Positions 1 to 7,390 of a stretch of 64,000 bases of DNA are shown here, one piece after another. The first letter of the stretch is position 1, and each line of letters begins with the position of its first letter. Source of the stretch: an uncultured Phycisphaerales bacterium (GTDB taxonomy: Bacteria > Planctomycetota > Phycisphaerae > Sedimentisphaerales > Anaerobacaceae); NCBI GenBank assembly GCA_903857265.1, contig CAIODZ010000033.1, positions 41,729 to 105,728 on the forward strand. Reading direction: 5' to 3'. The translations under genes and the position numbers were made by a program. Below the pieces are notes generated by a model, which had not been told where the DNA came from, made no database searches, and was given only the letters and a program-made list of their open reading frames with translations.

Positions 1-225
1 ATTAATCTCATCCTTGATTTTGCAAATGTCAAATTCCTTTCTTCAGCCGTTCTCGGCCTCCTGATTCGTGTCAGCAAAAAGATTTACGAACAGGATGGCC
101 AGCTTCGTCTTTGCAATATCAGCCCGAGAATTTACGAAATTTTCAAAATCACACGCCTGACCGAAATTTTCGATATATTACCTGACAGGGCAGAGGCCGC
201 CGCGAGTTTAACGAAAGAACCGTAG
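1..225 (+). CDS. STAS-domain anti-anti-sigma factor, C-terminal part (5' end outside window)
   Basis: The frame is open from base 1 and stops at the TAG at 223-225, giving 74 residues. The segment LSSAVLGLLIRVSK followed by LRLCNISPRIYEIFKITRL has the typical layout of a STAS domain (SpoIIAA/RsbV family). The conserved Ser lies just after a beta strand ending in DFANVKFL and is the residue phosphorylated in that family. Such proteins bind and release an anti-sigma kinase. The next gene encodes an RsbW/SpoIIAB-like kinase, so the two probably form a partner-switching module. The N-terminus is missing, so the full domain layout is unknown. Confidence 0.8.
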   Translation: MNLILDFANVKFLSSAVLGLLIRVSKKIYEQDGQLRLCNISPRIYEIFKITRLTEIFDILPDRAEAAASLTKEP

Positions 226-325
226 AGTATCGGCTATTGCGTTGCCCTATCGTCGGCATTTTGGGCTGTTTACAGTACCATAGGTTTTAAGGGTGGTTTT
301 ATACGTATGAGCAGGTGTTGAATTT

Positions 326-763
326 ATGCCGATTAGTCGCTCCGTTGTTGTAGCGAGCACACCATCCGCTGTGGTCGACGTCTTCAATGAAATTCAGCCC
401 GGCCTGCAGGCCAACAACTACAGCGAGGAGGATATTTTTGCCATCCATCTTTCCCTCGAAGAGGCCTTTACAAACGCGGTGAAGCACGGCAACAAAATGG
501 AGCCGAGCAAGGCGATAAAGGTCGATTATTCGATTGAGCCGGATAAAGTCGAAATATGTATGACCGACGAGGGAGAAGGTTTCGACCCGGAAGTAATTCC
601 TGACCCGCGCTACGGCGACAACCTCTACAAGCCGGCTGGCAGAGGAATGCTCCTGATGAGGTCGTTTATGGACGTCCTCGAATACAGCAAAAAAGGCAAC
701 AGCTTACGAATGATAAGATACAAAGAAAAACGCAACCCTAAAAGTGCAGGCAAAAGCCGCTAA
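326..763 (+). CDS. Anti-sigma regulatory factor / serine kinase (HATPase, RsbW-like)
   Basis: A 145-residue GHKL ATPase domain occupies almost the whole protein. The N box is EEAFTNAVKHGN (about residues 46-57), the G1 box is DEGEGFDP (about 81-88), and the G2/lid region is GRGMLLMR (about 105-112). Proteins of this size and layout (HATPase_c_2, RsbW/SpoIIAB) are kinases that hold a sigma factor or other partner and phosphorylate a STAS-domain antagonist. The STAS gene ends 100 bp upstream on the same strand, which supports a partner-switching pair. The start ATG is preceded by AGGTG about 9 bases upstream. No sigma factor gene is visible nearby, so the target is unknown. Confidence 0.85.
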   Translation: MPISRSVVVASTPSAVVDVFNEIQPGLQANNYSEEDIFAIHLSLEEAFTNAVKHGNKMEPSKAIKVDYSIEPDKVEICMTDEGEGFDPEVIPDPRYGDNLYKPAGRGMLLMRSFMDVLEYSKKGNSLRMIRYKEKRNPKSAGKSR

Positions 764-820
764 TAGCCGATAATATCCTGTCTCTAATCTTTATAGAAAG
801 GCGTAAACGGTATAATATAC

Positions 821-1477
821 ATGCGTCGATTAGTTTGGCTTCTTTCAGGTGTACTAATATTCAGCTTAAGCGGTTGCGGCCAGCCGGAACGAGGCCCGGA
901 AATCGTGTATGAAACTCCCCCCACTCCGCCGACATACGTTCCGCCCAAAAAAACATTGCCGTCTCAGCCAAGACCGGCTATGCCCCTGCCCGGAGTTCCG
1001 GGCGGATGGATGCCGACGGCACATACGGAACGGGCCTGGTCAGCGATAGTAATTCATCATTCCGCCACCGATAAGGGCAACGCGACCATAATCGATAAAT
1101 GGCACCGCGAGAACAACGGCTGGAACGGCGTCGGTTACGATTTCGTCATAGGCAACGGCTCAGACAGCGGCGACGGCGAGGTTGAGCCGACTTACCGCTG
1201 GAGAGGACAACTGACAGGCGCTCACGCGGGAGGAACGCCGGGAAACTGGGCAAACGAGGAAGGCATCGGAATTTGCCTCGTCGGCAACTTCAACCAGTCC
1301 GCCCCAACCTCCCGGCAAATGGAATCACTCGCAAAATTAGTTCGCTTCCTCCAGCAGCGATACCACATCCCCAAAAGCAGGGTCTTTGGCCACGGCTCGG
1401 TCCCCGGCGGACACGTTACCGACTGCCCGGGCAAACACTTCCCGATGAACTGGCTCAGGGCAAACATCTCCTATTAA
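821..1477 (+). CDS. N-acetylmuramoyl-L-alanine amidase, lipoprotein (Amidase_2/PGRP fold)
   Basis: The protein has 218 residues. Residues 1-19 form a lipoprotein signal ending in the lipobox LSGC, so the mature protein should be lipid-anchored in an envelope membrane. A Pro-rich linker (about 30-65) follows. The amidase domain spans about 70-215. Zinc-ligand candidates are the first His of IHHSAT (about 78), the His of FGHGSV (about 190) and the Cys of TDCPGKHFP (about 202), matching the His/His/Cys pattern of T7-lysozyme-like amidases. These enzymes cut the bond between MurNAc and L-Ala in peptidoglycan. No clear ribosome binding site precedes the ATG; TATAAT lies only 4 bases upstream. It probably works in cell-wall recycling or remodelling. 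Confidence 0.85.
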   Translation: MRRLVWLLSGVLIFSLSGCGQPERGPEIVYETPPTPPTYVPPKKTLPSQPRPAMPLPGVPGGWMPTAHTERAWSAIVIHHSATDKGNATIIDKWHRENNGWNGVGYDFVIGNGSDSGDGEVEPTYRWRGQLTGAHAGGTPGNWANEEGIGICLVGNFNQSAPTSRQMESLAKLVRFLQQRYHIPKSRVFGHGSVPGGHVTDCPGKHFPMNWLRANISY

Positions 1478-1479
1478 AT

Positions 1480-1510
1480 CAGCGTTCAGCGGACAGCGTG
1501 CAGCGTTCAG
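1480..1510 (+). repeat. AGCG-type dispersed repeat, copy 1
   Basis: A 31-bp stretch built from short units such as CAGCGTTCAG, CGGACAGCG and TGCAGCGTTCAG lies directly after the amidase stop codon. Related stretches occur at 2175-2205, 7211-7240 (opposite strand) and 62269-62299. It is followed at 1513-1547 by a second small direct repeat built on AATCAGG. All copies are intergenic. Confidence 0.6.
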
Positions 1511-1692
1511 AGGTAATCAGGATACCAGATAATCAGGTTATCAGGAGCATCTCTACCGTCCTATAAAAACACAACCAGTTATCAGCAGGGCTTTTTTTAT
1601 ACTGGTATCGCCCCGATAACCGCCCATCCACAAGTCGCCCTAAACTAATGCCGAAGTTGCTCCTGATATTACTTATTAAAGGAGCTATCGTA

Positions 1693-2169
1693 ATGGATAT
1701 TTTCGGCTCATCTTATTCGCATAGTTGCGTCCTAAACGAACAGATTGCCCGGCAGGTATTTGACCTTCTGCCTGAAAACGGGCCAATGATGGTAATTATC
1801 AGCAAAGAGGGCAACTACTGGCCAAGCGACGCCGAAGGTTTTACAAAACTGGGCATCACCGACGGCTACATCAAAGAACTCTGCGCCAAAATCAACGACG
1901 GCGAAGAACCAATAATCACAAACGTCAACGGCTTCGGCTTAGTCATAACGGGTCTCGCCACCGAACGCAGCGATTACGGCTACATAATGATTGTCCTGCC
2001 CAACTACAGTCCCGAATCCACCATGGCCAGCATCGGCCTCATCGAGATTATCCTCAGCCAGGTCGGCCTCATCGCGCATCTCATCGAGCAGAACAATATG
2101 CTCTATGAACGACAGATGAAGCGATTGGTCCCCTGCGGACAGGCCGCCGGCGATTCAATTCTCAACTAA
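1693..2169 (+). CDS. Protein of unknown function, 158 residues
   Basis: I do not recognise this protein. Translation most likely starts at the ATG at 1693, because AAAGGAG lies 8-14 bases upstream; the frame extends upstream to 1648 but without a better signal. The protein is soluble and acidic. It has alternating strands and helices: SGPMMVI-type strands, then a glycine-rich turn, then a C-terminal helix (IEIILSQVGLIAHLIEQ) that resembles the last helix of GAF-like domains. That resemblance is only suggestive. It is followed by an AGCG repeat and a strong terminator, so it is transcribed from upstream and ends here. Confidence 0.7.
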   Translation: MDIFGSSYSHSCVLNEQIARQVFDLLPENGPMMVIISKEGNYWPSDAEGFTKLGITDGYIKELCAKINDGEEPIITNVNGFGLVITGLATERSDYGYIMIVLPNYSPESTMASIGLIEIILSQVGLIAHLIEQNNMLYERQMKRLVPCGQAAGDSILN

Positions 2170-2174
2170 ACAAT

Positions 2175-2205
2175 CAGCGTATAGCGGACAGCGTATAGCG
2201 TATAG
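2175..2205 (+). repeat. AGCG-type dispersed repeat, copy 2
   Basis: The units AGCGTATAG, CGGACAGCG and TATAGCGTATAG lie between the stop codon at 2169 and the terminator at 2207. The copy is in the same orientation as copy 1 and opposite to the one at 7211-7240, so the two enclose the accessory island. Confidence 0.6.
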
Positions 2206-2206
2206 T

Positions 2207-2240
2207 AAAGGCACGGATTTTACCGTGCCTTTTTTTATTT
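2207..2240 (+). terminator. Rho-independent terminator
   Basis: AAAGGCACGG (2207-2216) and CCGTGCCTTT (2223-2232) form a perfect 10-bp stem with a 6-base loop, running into a T-rich tail. It ends transcription of the gene at 1693-2169. Confidence 0.9.
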
Positions 2241-2300
2241 TGCCGCAGAGTTTTTTAGACGCTGATTACGCGGGGTGTCGCTGTTCTTAAAAAGTTTTGA

Positions 2301-2510
2301 TTATGCGACGGTCAGCCTTTTGTGTGAATGAGCACACTGACGCAGGTAAAGATTGACTAAGTTTTGATAGGGGATTCCCGTTTCCTGTGCCATTTGCTTG
2401 AAATACTCAATCACATCAACCCCAAGACGCAGCGTAACCTGCTTTTTGAGGGTATTGGCGTAAGGATTCCGCCGGCCTTTCAGTTTCGAAAAATCGTATT
2501 CTTTTCTCAT
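2301..2510 (-). CDS. brnA: BrnA-family antitoxin
   Basis: This 69-residue protein is basic at the N-terminus (YDFSKLKGRRNPYANTLKKQ) and continues into a ribbon-helix-helix-like segment (VTLRLGVDVIEYFKQMAQET, then PYQNLVNLYLRQCA). The layout is that of BrnA, the antitoxin of type II BrnT/BrnA systems, which binds the toxin and represses its own promoter as a DNA-binding dimer. It overlaps the toxin gene by 4 bp (ATGA), the usual toxin-first order of this family, which implies translational coupling. Confidence 0.85.
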   Translation of the reverse strand: MRKEYDFSKLKGRRNPYANTLKKQVTLRLGVDVIEYFKQMAQETGIPYQNLVNLYLRQCAHSHKRLTVA

Positions 2511-2800
2511 AGTTCACCTCTGGCAAATTCGCCTTTTTCCTTCGTTGTCACCTTCCTTGCGGAAATAATTCTGATTTGCCTTACCCGGCTGTCAAAGCAA
2601 TATGAAACAACCAATAACCGCAGTCGGCAGTCAAACCCCAGCATCAGGAACCTGTCTTCATCAGCCGAATGGTCGGGGTCGAAGAACTCTTTGGCGTTCT
2701 CATCGAAGAATACCGTCGAGGCATCTTCAAACGAAACCCCGTGCTTTTTGAGGTTCTGTGCCGCCTTTCGGTCGTCCCAGGAAAATGTTATCTTTCCCAT
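2507..2800 (-). CDS. brnT: BrnT-family toxin (predicted ribonuclease)
   Basis: The protein has 97 residues. FSWDDRKAAQNLKKHGVSFE at the N-terminus is the hallmark of BrnT, followed by DASTVFFD, the central R-F-L-M-L-G strand and the C-terminal RIISARKVTTKEK. The catalytic Arg and Lys/Glu candidates of the RelE-like fold in this family lie in those last strands. BrnT toxins cleave RNA and inhibit translation and are neutralised by BrnA. The pair is transcribed leftward. A near-perfect 24-bp palindrome lies 109 bp upstream of the start. Both proteins appear intact. Confidence 0.88.
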   Translation of the reverse strand: MGKITFSWDDRKAAQNLKKHGVSFEDASTVFFDENAKEFFDPDHSADEDRFLMLGFDCRLRLLVVSYCFDSRVRQIRIISARKVTTKEKGEFARGEL

Positions 2801-2908
2801 AATTATACTATATTGCTTTCGGCATTATAGTTCAAGTAAATTAATATTTTCCCGTGTAAATTATTGCCCGCCGCAGGCGGATAAACAATAGAAGATGACT
2901 GATAGTAT

Positions 2909-2932
2909 ATAAGTATATGCGTATATACTTAT
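2909..2932. promoter_or_regulatory. Near-perfect AT-rich palindrome upstream of brnT
   Basis: The halves ATAAGTATATGC and GTATATACTTAT are inverted copies with one mismatched pair at the centre. It is the only strong palindrome upstream of brnT. BrnA is known to autorepress from an upstream site, so an operator role is possible, but the 109-bp distance to the start codon is long. Confidence 0.35.
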
Positions 2933-2978
2933 GGAGTGCTCCAACCGTCGAGTTTTTTTAGGCGAGGTTTTTATATTT

Positions 2979-3004
2979 GTCATTCCCGCGCACGCGGGAA
3001 TCCA
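2979..3004. repeat. ATTCCC...GGGAAT dispersed palindromic repeat
   Basis: ATTCCCGCG (2982-2990), CA, CGCGGGAAT (2993-3001) make a perfect 9-bp inverted repeat preceded by GTC and followed by CCA. This is a widespread short mobile or repeated palindrome in bacterial genomes, similar in core to the neisserial dRS3 element. Only this copy was seen in the window. Confidence 0.6.
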
Positions 3005-3210
3005 ATTTTATTCTGCACGCTATACCCGCCTTTTGGCGAGGTCTCGCCCGTCCCTAAGGGACGAGGCGGACGCTGAACGCTGCCTGCCCTGCGTAGCCCT
3101 TAGGCGAAGTCGGGTCCTCCGTTTTTAAATCGGCATTCGGCAATCGCAAATCGGCAATTGTTTATGATTGACTCCTCCTTTCTGAAATTCTATAGTGGGT
3201 TTAGAGAGCT
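3005..3210. other. Intergenic stretch with mixed repeat fragments
   Basis: Between the palindrome and the methylase gene there is no plausible gene. The stretch holds scraps of the AGCG repeat (CACGCTATAC at about 3017 and CGCTGAACGCTG at about 3071) split by a GC-rich insert containing GTCCCTAAGGGAC. A short AATCGGCA/AATCGCAAATCGG direct repeat follows at about 3128-3160. A 27-codon ATG frame at 3164 overlaps the methylase start in another frame and is not convincing. Confidence 0.4.
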
Positions 3211-6171
3211 ATGGCGACAACCGAACATACAATTAATGACACCTTAGCCGGAGTATTGAGGCAGACACGCTTCGCTTGGCGAGATTCCAATGTCGTTCGC
3301 TCAGAGAATACAGGCATGTTTAAAGGAAGTTCGGAACAGGCCGATATCCTAGTCATAGAACAAACCGTTTCTCCTGTGACAATTGAAACCGAAGTTTTGC
3401 CAGCAGTCACCGTTGAATCAGATGCCATGTTGCGTCTTGGTAAACAGTTGCGTGACACGGGAAGGCCAATCTTATCGTCGGTTGCTGTGCGTTTGCCGGT
3501 GAGACTGCGAACAAAACAGGGAGCACTCTTAAAGAGTGAACTGGCAAATGCTAATGATCTAGAAATGTCGCTCTATACCGGTAGCGATCCATCTAAACAT
3601 TCTCGCTGGCCGCGTTCTGGTTGGATTCTTGGGAGTGTCTCCGACCTCTCAATTCTTGTGCAGTCGGCGACAATTCCGCCCGACATCATTGACGAAGCTG
3701 CAAACCAATTAGTCAACGGTGTTAGTGAGGCGGCGGGCTTGTTGGAAGAAATGGTTAATGCTCATCCAGGTGCAATTCACAAGATAAGTGAAGAATTGTG
3801 TCAGGAAGATGGTACCCAGACACGACGTATGGCTACGGCTATTTTGGCCAACGCTTTTGTGTTTCAGGATGTCTTGGCGGGTGGTCCGGGCGAGTTGGCA
3901 ATCGTTAATTCAATTGAACAACTCCGAAGTTCCAGCGGTGGCCTTAGCAAGTCCGCCATCCTAGCTGAATGGCGAAAGATACTCAGAGTTAATTACTGGC
4001 CTATCTTTGATATTGCGCGTCGCATACTCGAAGCGATTCCAACAGCAGAGAGCAAGACACTTATCGAGGGCCTAGCGATAACCGCTGACAAGCTTCTCCA
4101 GAATCGATTGATGCGTTCTCACGATTTGACCGGCGCCGTATTCCAGCGGTTGATTGCCGACCGAAAGTTCCTTGCCGCCTATTACACCACCCCGGCTTCA
4201 GCAGCGCTACTGGTTGGATTGGCGATTACGCCGGACGCGCCGCCAGCAGGCGGGTCGTGGTCGAGTGCGGATGCTGTAAAGTCTTTTCGTATTGCTGACT
4301 TTGCATGTGGGACAGGAACACTTCTTTCTACCGCCTACCAGCGTGTGAGTCAGCTACACGAACTTGCTGGTGGAGATGCCGAAGCAATTCACGCTCAGAT
4401 GATAGCAACTGCCCTTATCGGTTGCGATGTTTTACCAGCAGCGGCGCACCTGACAGCATCGATGCTATCGGGCGCTCATCCGACTGTGAAGTATGAGCGA
4501 AGTTTCATACTGACCGTAGCCTATGGCAAGCAACCGGATGACGCTATTGCGCTCGGCTCGTTGGATTTGCTGGATCCTCAGGGAAAGTTTAAAATCCTTT
4601 CCATTACCGCTAAGGCTGCCGAAGGTGCTGGCGAGACCGAGAAAGAAACTTGGCGGTCACTTCCTCATGCCTCCTTCGACGTGGTAATTATGAATCCACC
4701 CTTTACACGTGCAACCGTCCACGAGGGAAAAAGCCTCGCTGTTCCTAATCCGATGTTTGCTGCATTCGGTTCAAGTGCTGAGGAACAGCAATTGATGAGC
4801 AAAGCTACGCAGCGATTGACGAAAGACACCAGTGCTCACGGCAACGCCGGCGAGGCTTCTATCTTTTTGGTTCTTGCCGATCGTAAGTTAAAGCCAGACG
4901 GCGTGTTGGCCATGGTTATGCCTCTCAGTCTCATGTCAGGAGAATCTTGGGAGGATTCGCGCGCCCTTCTGGCCAAGAATTATGGCAACCTTATATTAAT
5001 TTCGATCGCGGGAGCTGGCAGTACAGATATGTCGTTCTCTGCTGATACGGGTATGGGTGAATGTCTTGTCGTTGGCCGCAAAGCTAAAAAAGGCAGTAAA
5101 CGGGCCACGTTTGTGATTCTCAGCGAACGACCGGCATATCCGCTTCTCGGGGCAAGTGCTGCGGAACAGATTCGTCGGCTGATAGCGGGAAAGAATCTTC
5201 GCCGTCTTGAGGATGGGCCTATGGGCGGCACTCTCCTTCATTTTGGCGACGAGGTGATCGGCCAAGCGATGGATGCTCCTTTACCAGCTTCTGGAGGTTG
5301 GAACTTAGCACGCATTGCGGACCTTTCTCTAGCGCAGACAGCGTATCAGCTTGCAATTGAGAATCGTATCTGGTTACCGACTATGAATAAGTCGGAAACT
5401 GTGAACATACCTATTACTACAGTTATGACAATTGGGGCTATTGGGCCCATCCATAGGGATATTAATGGCGCCGCACCAACAGGTGAAATAAGAGGGCCTT
5501 TCGATATCTCCCCAGTAAAACCAAAGAGTTCGCCTACTTACCCCGTTCTTTGGGCTCATAAAGCTAAAAATGAACGGACAATGTTATTTGATGCAGATTG
5601 CGAGGGAATTCCCCGCCGTGGAGCAACAAATGAGGAGCAAGCTAATCTAGATCTCAAGGTTAAGAGCGTATGGAACACCGCTTCATATTGTCACTTTAAT
5701 TGCGATTTTCAGTTTAATAGCCAGTCTACAGGAATGCAATTCACTTCCCGCAGAACTATTGGTGGTCGCGCATGGTTATCAATCAGTCTTTCATCCGCTG
5801 AACAGGAAAAGGCTCTGGTTCTATGGGCAAATACGTCGTTTGGGTTATTATTGCGATGGTGGCATTCTAATAAGCAACAGTCAGGGAGGGGGAATATAGG
5901 CAAATCGGCGCTACAAACTCTACCCATCCTAGATGTAACGGCACTCAAGCCCTCCCAGCTTGACGAAGCCGTAAAGTTGTTCGACGCTATGAGCGGAAAA
6001 CAACTCTTGCCACTGAATGAAATTGATAGGGATCCCATCCGGAAGGAACTGGATGAGAAATTTGTACGAAACGTATTGGGATTAACAGAGACACTTCTCA
6101 TATCTGGCGGTCCACTTGAGTTACTCCGAATGAAGCTGAGTCGAGAACCTTCTATATGTGGTAAAAAGTAG
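3211..6171 (+). CDS. Large N6-adenine DNA methylase, type IIG-like, with possible nuclease-like N-terminus
   Basis: The 986-residue protein has the SAM-binding motif FACGTGTLLSTAY at about residues 362-374 and the catalytic NPPF (in FDVVIMNPPFTRA) at about 493, the signature of gamma-class N6-adenine methyltransferases. The C-terminal third (WWHSNKQQSGRGNIGK, then a helical tail) probably recognises target DNA. The first 80 residues contain SEQADILVIEQ followed by VTIETEVLPAVTVE. This D...E-x-E layout resembles a PD-(D/E)xK nuclease in which the Lys is replaced; that is my inference. Such large single-chain proteins act in restriction or phage defence. No separate restriction or specificity subunit lies next to it. 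Its neighbours are a toxin-antitoxin pair and an HNH gene, so it looks like acquired defence DNA. The ribosome binding site is weak. Confidence 0.8.
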   Translation: MATTEHTINDTLAGVLRQTRFAWRDSNVVRSENTGMFKGSSEQADILVIEQTVSPVTIETEVLPAVTVESDAMLRLGKQLRDTGRPILSSVAVRLPVRLRTKQGALLKSELANANDLEMSLYTGSDPSKHSRWPRSGWILGSVSDLSILVQSATIPPDIIDEAANQLVNGVSEAAGLLEEMVNAHPGAIHKISEELCQEDGTQTRRMATAILANAFVFQDVLAGGPGELAIVNSIEQLRSSSGGLSKSAILAEWRKILRVNYWPIFDIARRILEAIPTAESKTLIEGLAITADKLLQNRLMRSHDLTGAVFQRLIADRKFLAAYYTTPASAALLVGLAITPDAPPAGGSWSSADAVKSFRIADFACGTGTLLSTAYQRVSQLHELAGGDAEAIHAQMIATALIGCDVLPAAAHLTASMLSGAHPTVKYERSFILTVAYGKQPDDAIALGSLDLLDPQGKFKILSITAKAAEGAGETEKETWRSLPHASFDVVIMNPPFTRATVHEGKSLAVPNPMFAAFGSSAEEQQLMSKATQRLTKDTSAHGNAGEASIFLVLADRKLKPDGVLAMVMPLSLMSGESWEDSRALLAKNYGNLILISIAGAGSTDMSFSADTGMGECLVVGRKAKKGSKRATFVILSERPAYPLLGASAAEQIRRLIAGKNLRRLEDGPMGGTLLHFGDEVIGQAMDAPLPASGGWNLARIADLSLAQTAYQLAIENRIWLPTMNKSETVNIPITTVMTIGAIGPIHRDINGAAPTGEIRGPFDISPVKPKSSPTYPVLWAHKAKNERTMLFDADCEGIPRRGATNEEQANLDLKVKSVWNTASYCHFNCDFQFNSQSTGMQFTSRRTIGGRAWLSISLSSAEQEKALVLWANTSFGLLLRWWHSNKQQSGRGNIGKSALQTLPILDVTALKPSQLDEAVKLFDAMSGKQLLPLNEIDRDPIRKELDEKFVRNVLGLTETLLISGGPLELLRMKLSREPSICGKK

Positions 6172-6485
6172 GTTATTCGGGTGCGTTTTTTTTCTCTCTG
6201 TGGCATAAAAAGTAGCGTTTTGGGCGCTTTAAAAACAGCGTTAAAGTCCTTATTTGTCAGCACTTACAAAAAGTAGCGGGGACATTCCTCTGCCCATTTT
6301 TGACGTAACTTCTTTTACGCCAAGGTTTTAAATTCTGGACAAAAACAGTTGTTATCCATTTTCGCGCAAGTCGAAAACCCTTAGATGCGAAAAAAATAAA
6401 AAAATTTATCTCTTTGCCGCAAAAGGACTTATCGTTTTTGACCCCATCAGGGAATCCCTTAGTTTTCGTCAAAAGCGCGCAAGTT
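6172..6485. other. AT-rich spacer without a gene
   Basis: There is nothing I can support as a gene between the methylase stop and the paired hairpins. The DNA is AT-rich with many A and T runs and stands out from the flanking genes. Confidence 0.4.
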
Positions 6486-6563
6486 GGCCCAATTATAGAG
6501 GAACGATGTTCCTCGAATTGGGCCTTAGCCCCGCGTCTCCTTTTCGAAGAAAAGTGCGGGGCT
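6486..6563 (+). other. Two adjacent strong hairpins upstream of the HNH gene
   Basis: Hairpin 1: GGCCCAATT (6486-6494) pairs with AATTGGGCC (6516-6524), and inside it GAGGAAC (6498-6504) pairs with GTTCCTC (6508-6514). Hairpin 2: AGCCCCGC (6527-6534) pairs with GCGGGGCT (6556-6563), enclosing CTTTTC (6540-6545) with GAAAAG (6549-6554). They are 2 bp apart. There is no T-run directly after, so they are not a standard terminator. They could be a structured leader of the HNH gene, or part of a mobile element carrying it. Confidence 0.6.
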
Positions 6564-6618
6564 GAGCATCAAAATTTTTACTTTTTTATATTTAATTTTT
6601 AATTTAAGCGAGGGGATT

Positions 6619-7224
6619 ATGAAACTTCACTTAACAATCAATGTTCCAAACTGGTTAGACAGGGTTTGCGCGTGGCCTGTGGTGTGGTATCGCAAACGGA
6701 AGTTCGGCTACACATTCCGCAAAATACGCCTCACCGAGGGCAAATGCACAATTGTTGATTCCGACGTTTTCTATCTCCTGAATAATTTTCAATGGGGCAT
6801 TGCCGGAGAGAAAGGCAAATTCTATGTCTTCGGGAGCCAAAGGATAAGCCCTGAAGAGATAAAACTTGTGCGATTGCACAGGTTAATAATAAACGCCCCC
6901 GAGGGCCTTCTTGTTGACCACAGAAACGGCGACACATTAGACAACAGAAGAAGCAACCTGCGATTGGCAACACGCTCACAGAACAACTGTAACTGCAAAA
7001 CAGACAAGACAAAGACAACATCGAGGTATAAAGGGGTTCATATCATAAAGAAATCCGGCAAATGGGCCGCGAATATAAGGATAAACGGGAAAAAGACGTG
7101 GCTGGGCAGCTTCGTCAACGAAATCGATGCCGCCCGTGCGTATGATAAAGCTGCTCTTGAATACCATAAGGAATTTGCAAGGTTGAATTTTCCGGAGGAA
7201 AATTCACTATCCGCTACCCGCTGA
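6619..7224 (+). CDS. HNH endonuclease with C-terminal AP2 DNA-binding domain
   Basis: The protein has 201 residues. The central segment with LLVDHRNGDTLDNRRSNLR (about 96-114) is an HNH motif (HNH_3 type) with the conserved D-H, N and N/R positions. A C-terminal AP2/ERF-like DNA-binding domain follows: SRYKGVHIIKKSGKW, then WLGSFVNEIDAARAYDKAA (about 134-190). This HNH-plus-AP2 architecture is typical of free-standing homing endonucleases in phages and mobile DNA, which nick or cut DNA to spread their own gene. The start has AGCGAGGGG just upstream. It lies at the right edge of the accessory island and next to an AGCG repeat. No interrupted host gene is visible around it. Confidence 0.85.
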   Translation: MKLHLTINVPNWLDRVCAWPVVWYRKRKFGYTFRKIRLTEGKCTIVDSDVFYLLNNFQWGIAGEKGKFYVFGSQRISPEEIKLVRLHRLIINAPEGLLVDHRNGDTLDNRRSNLRLATRSQNNCNCKTDKTKTTSRYKGVHIIKKSGKWAANIRINGKKTWLGSFVNEIDAARAYDKAALEYHKEFARLNFPEENSLSATR

Positions 7225-7240
7225 ACGCTGTACGCTGAAC
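7211..7240 (-). repeat. AGCG-type dispersed repeat, copy 3 (inverted)
   Basis: Read on the minus strand it is built from GTTCAGCG, TACAGCGTTCAG and CGGGTAGCGG, the same unit types as copies 1 and 2. It overlaps the last codons of the HNH gene (stop at 7222-7224), so the repeat supplies that gene's C-terminus. Confidence 0.6.
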
Positions 7241-7390
7241 ATCTTCACCGAAATCCGCCTTAGCATCTAATTATGCAGGCGGATAGGCAAAAAGATTATT
7301 GAAAAACGTGAACAGGACGGGTTAGAATCAAAGAATTATCGCGAGATAAAAACAGGCCGACAAAAAGAGAGCGAAAAAGGAGAAGAACAA

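Noticed and set aside
3164..3247. 27-codon frame MIDSSFLKFYSGFRELW just before and overlapping the methylase start.
   Set aside because: Different frame and very short; the methylase N-terminus at 3211 already looks complete, so a frameshift is not needed.
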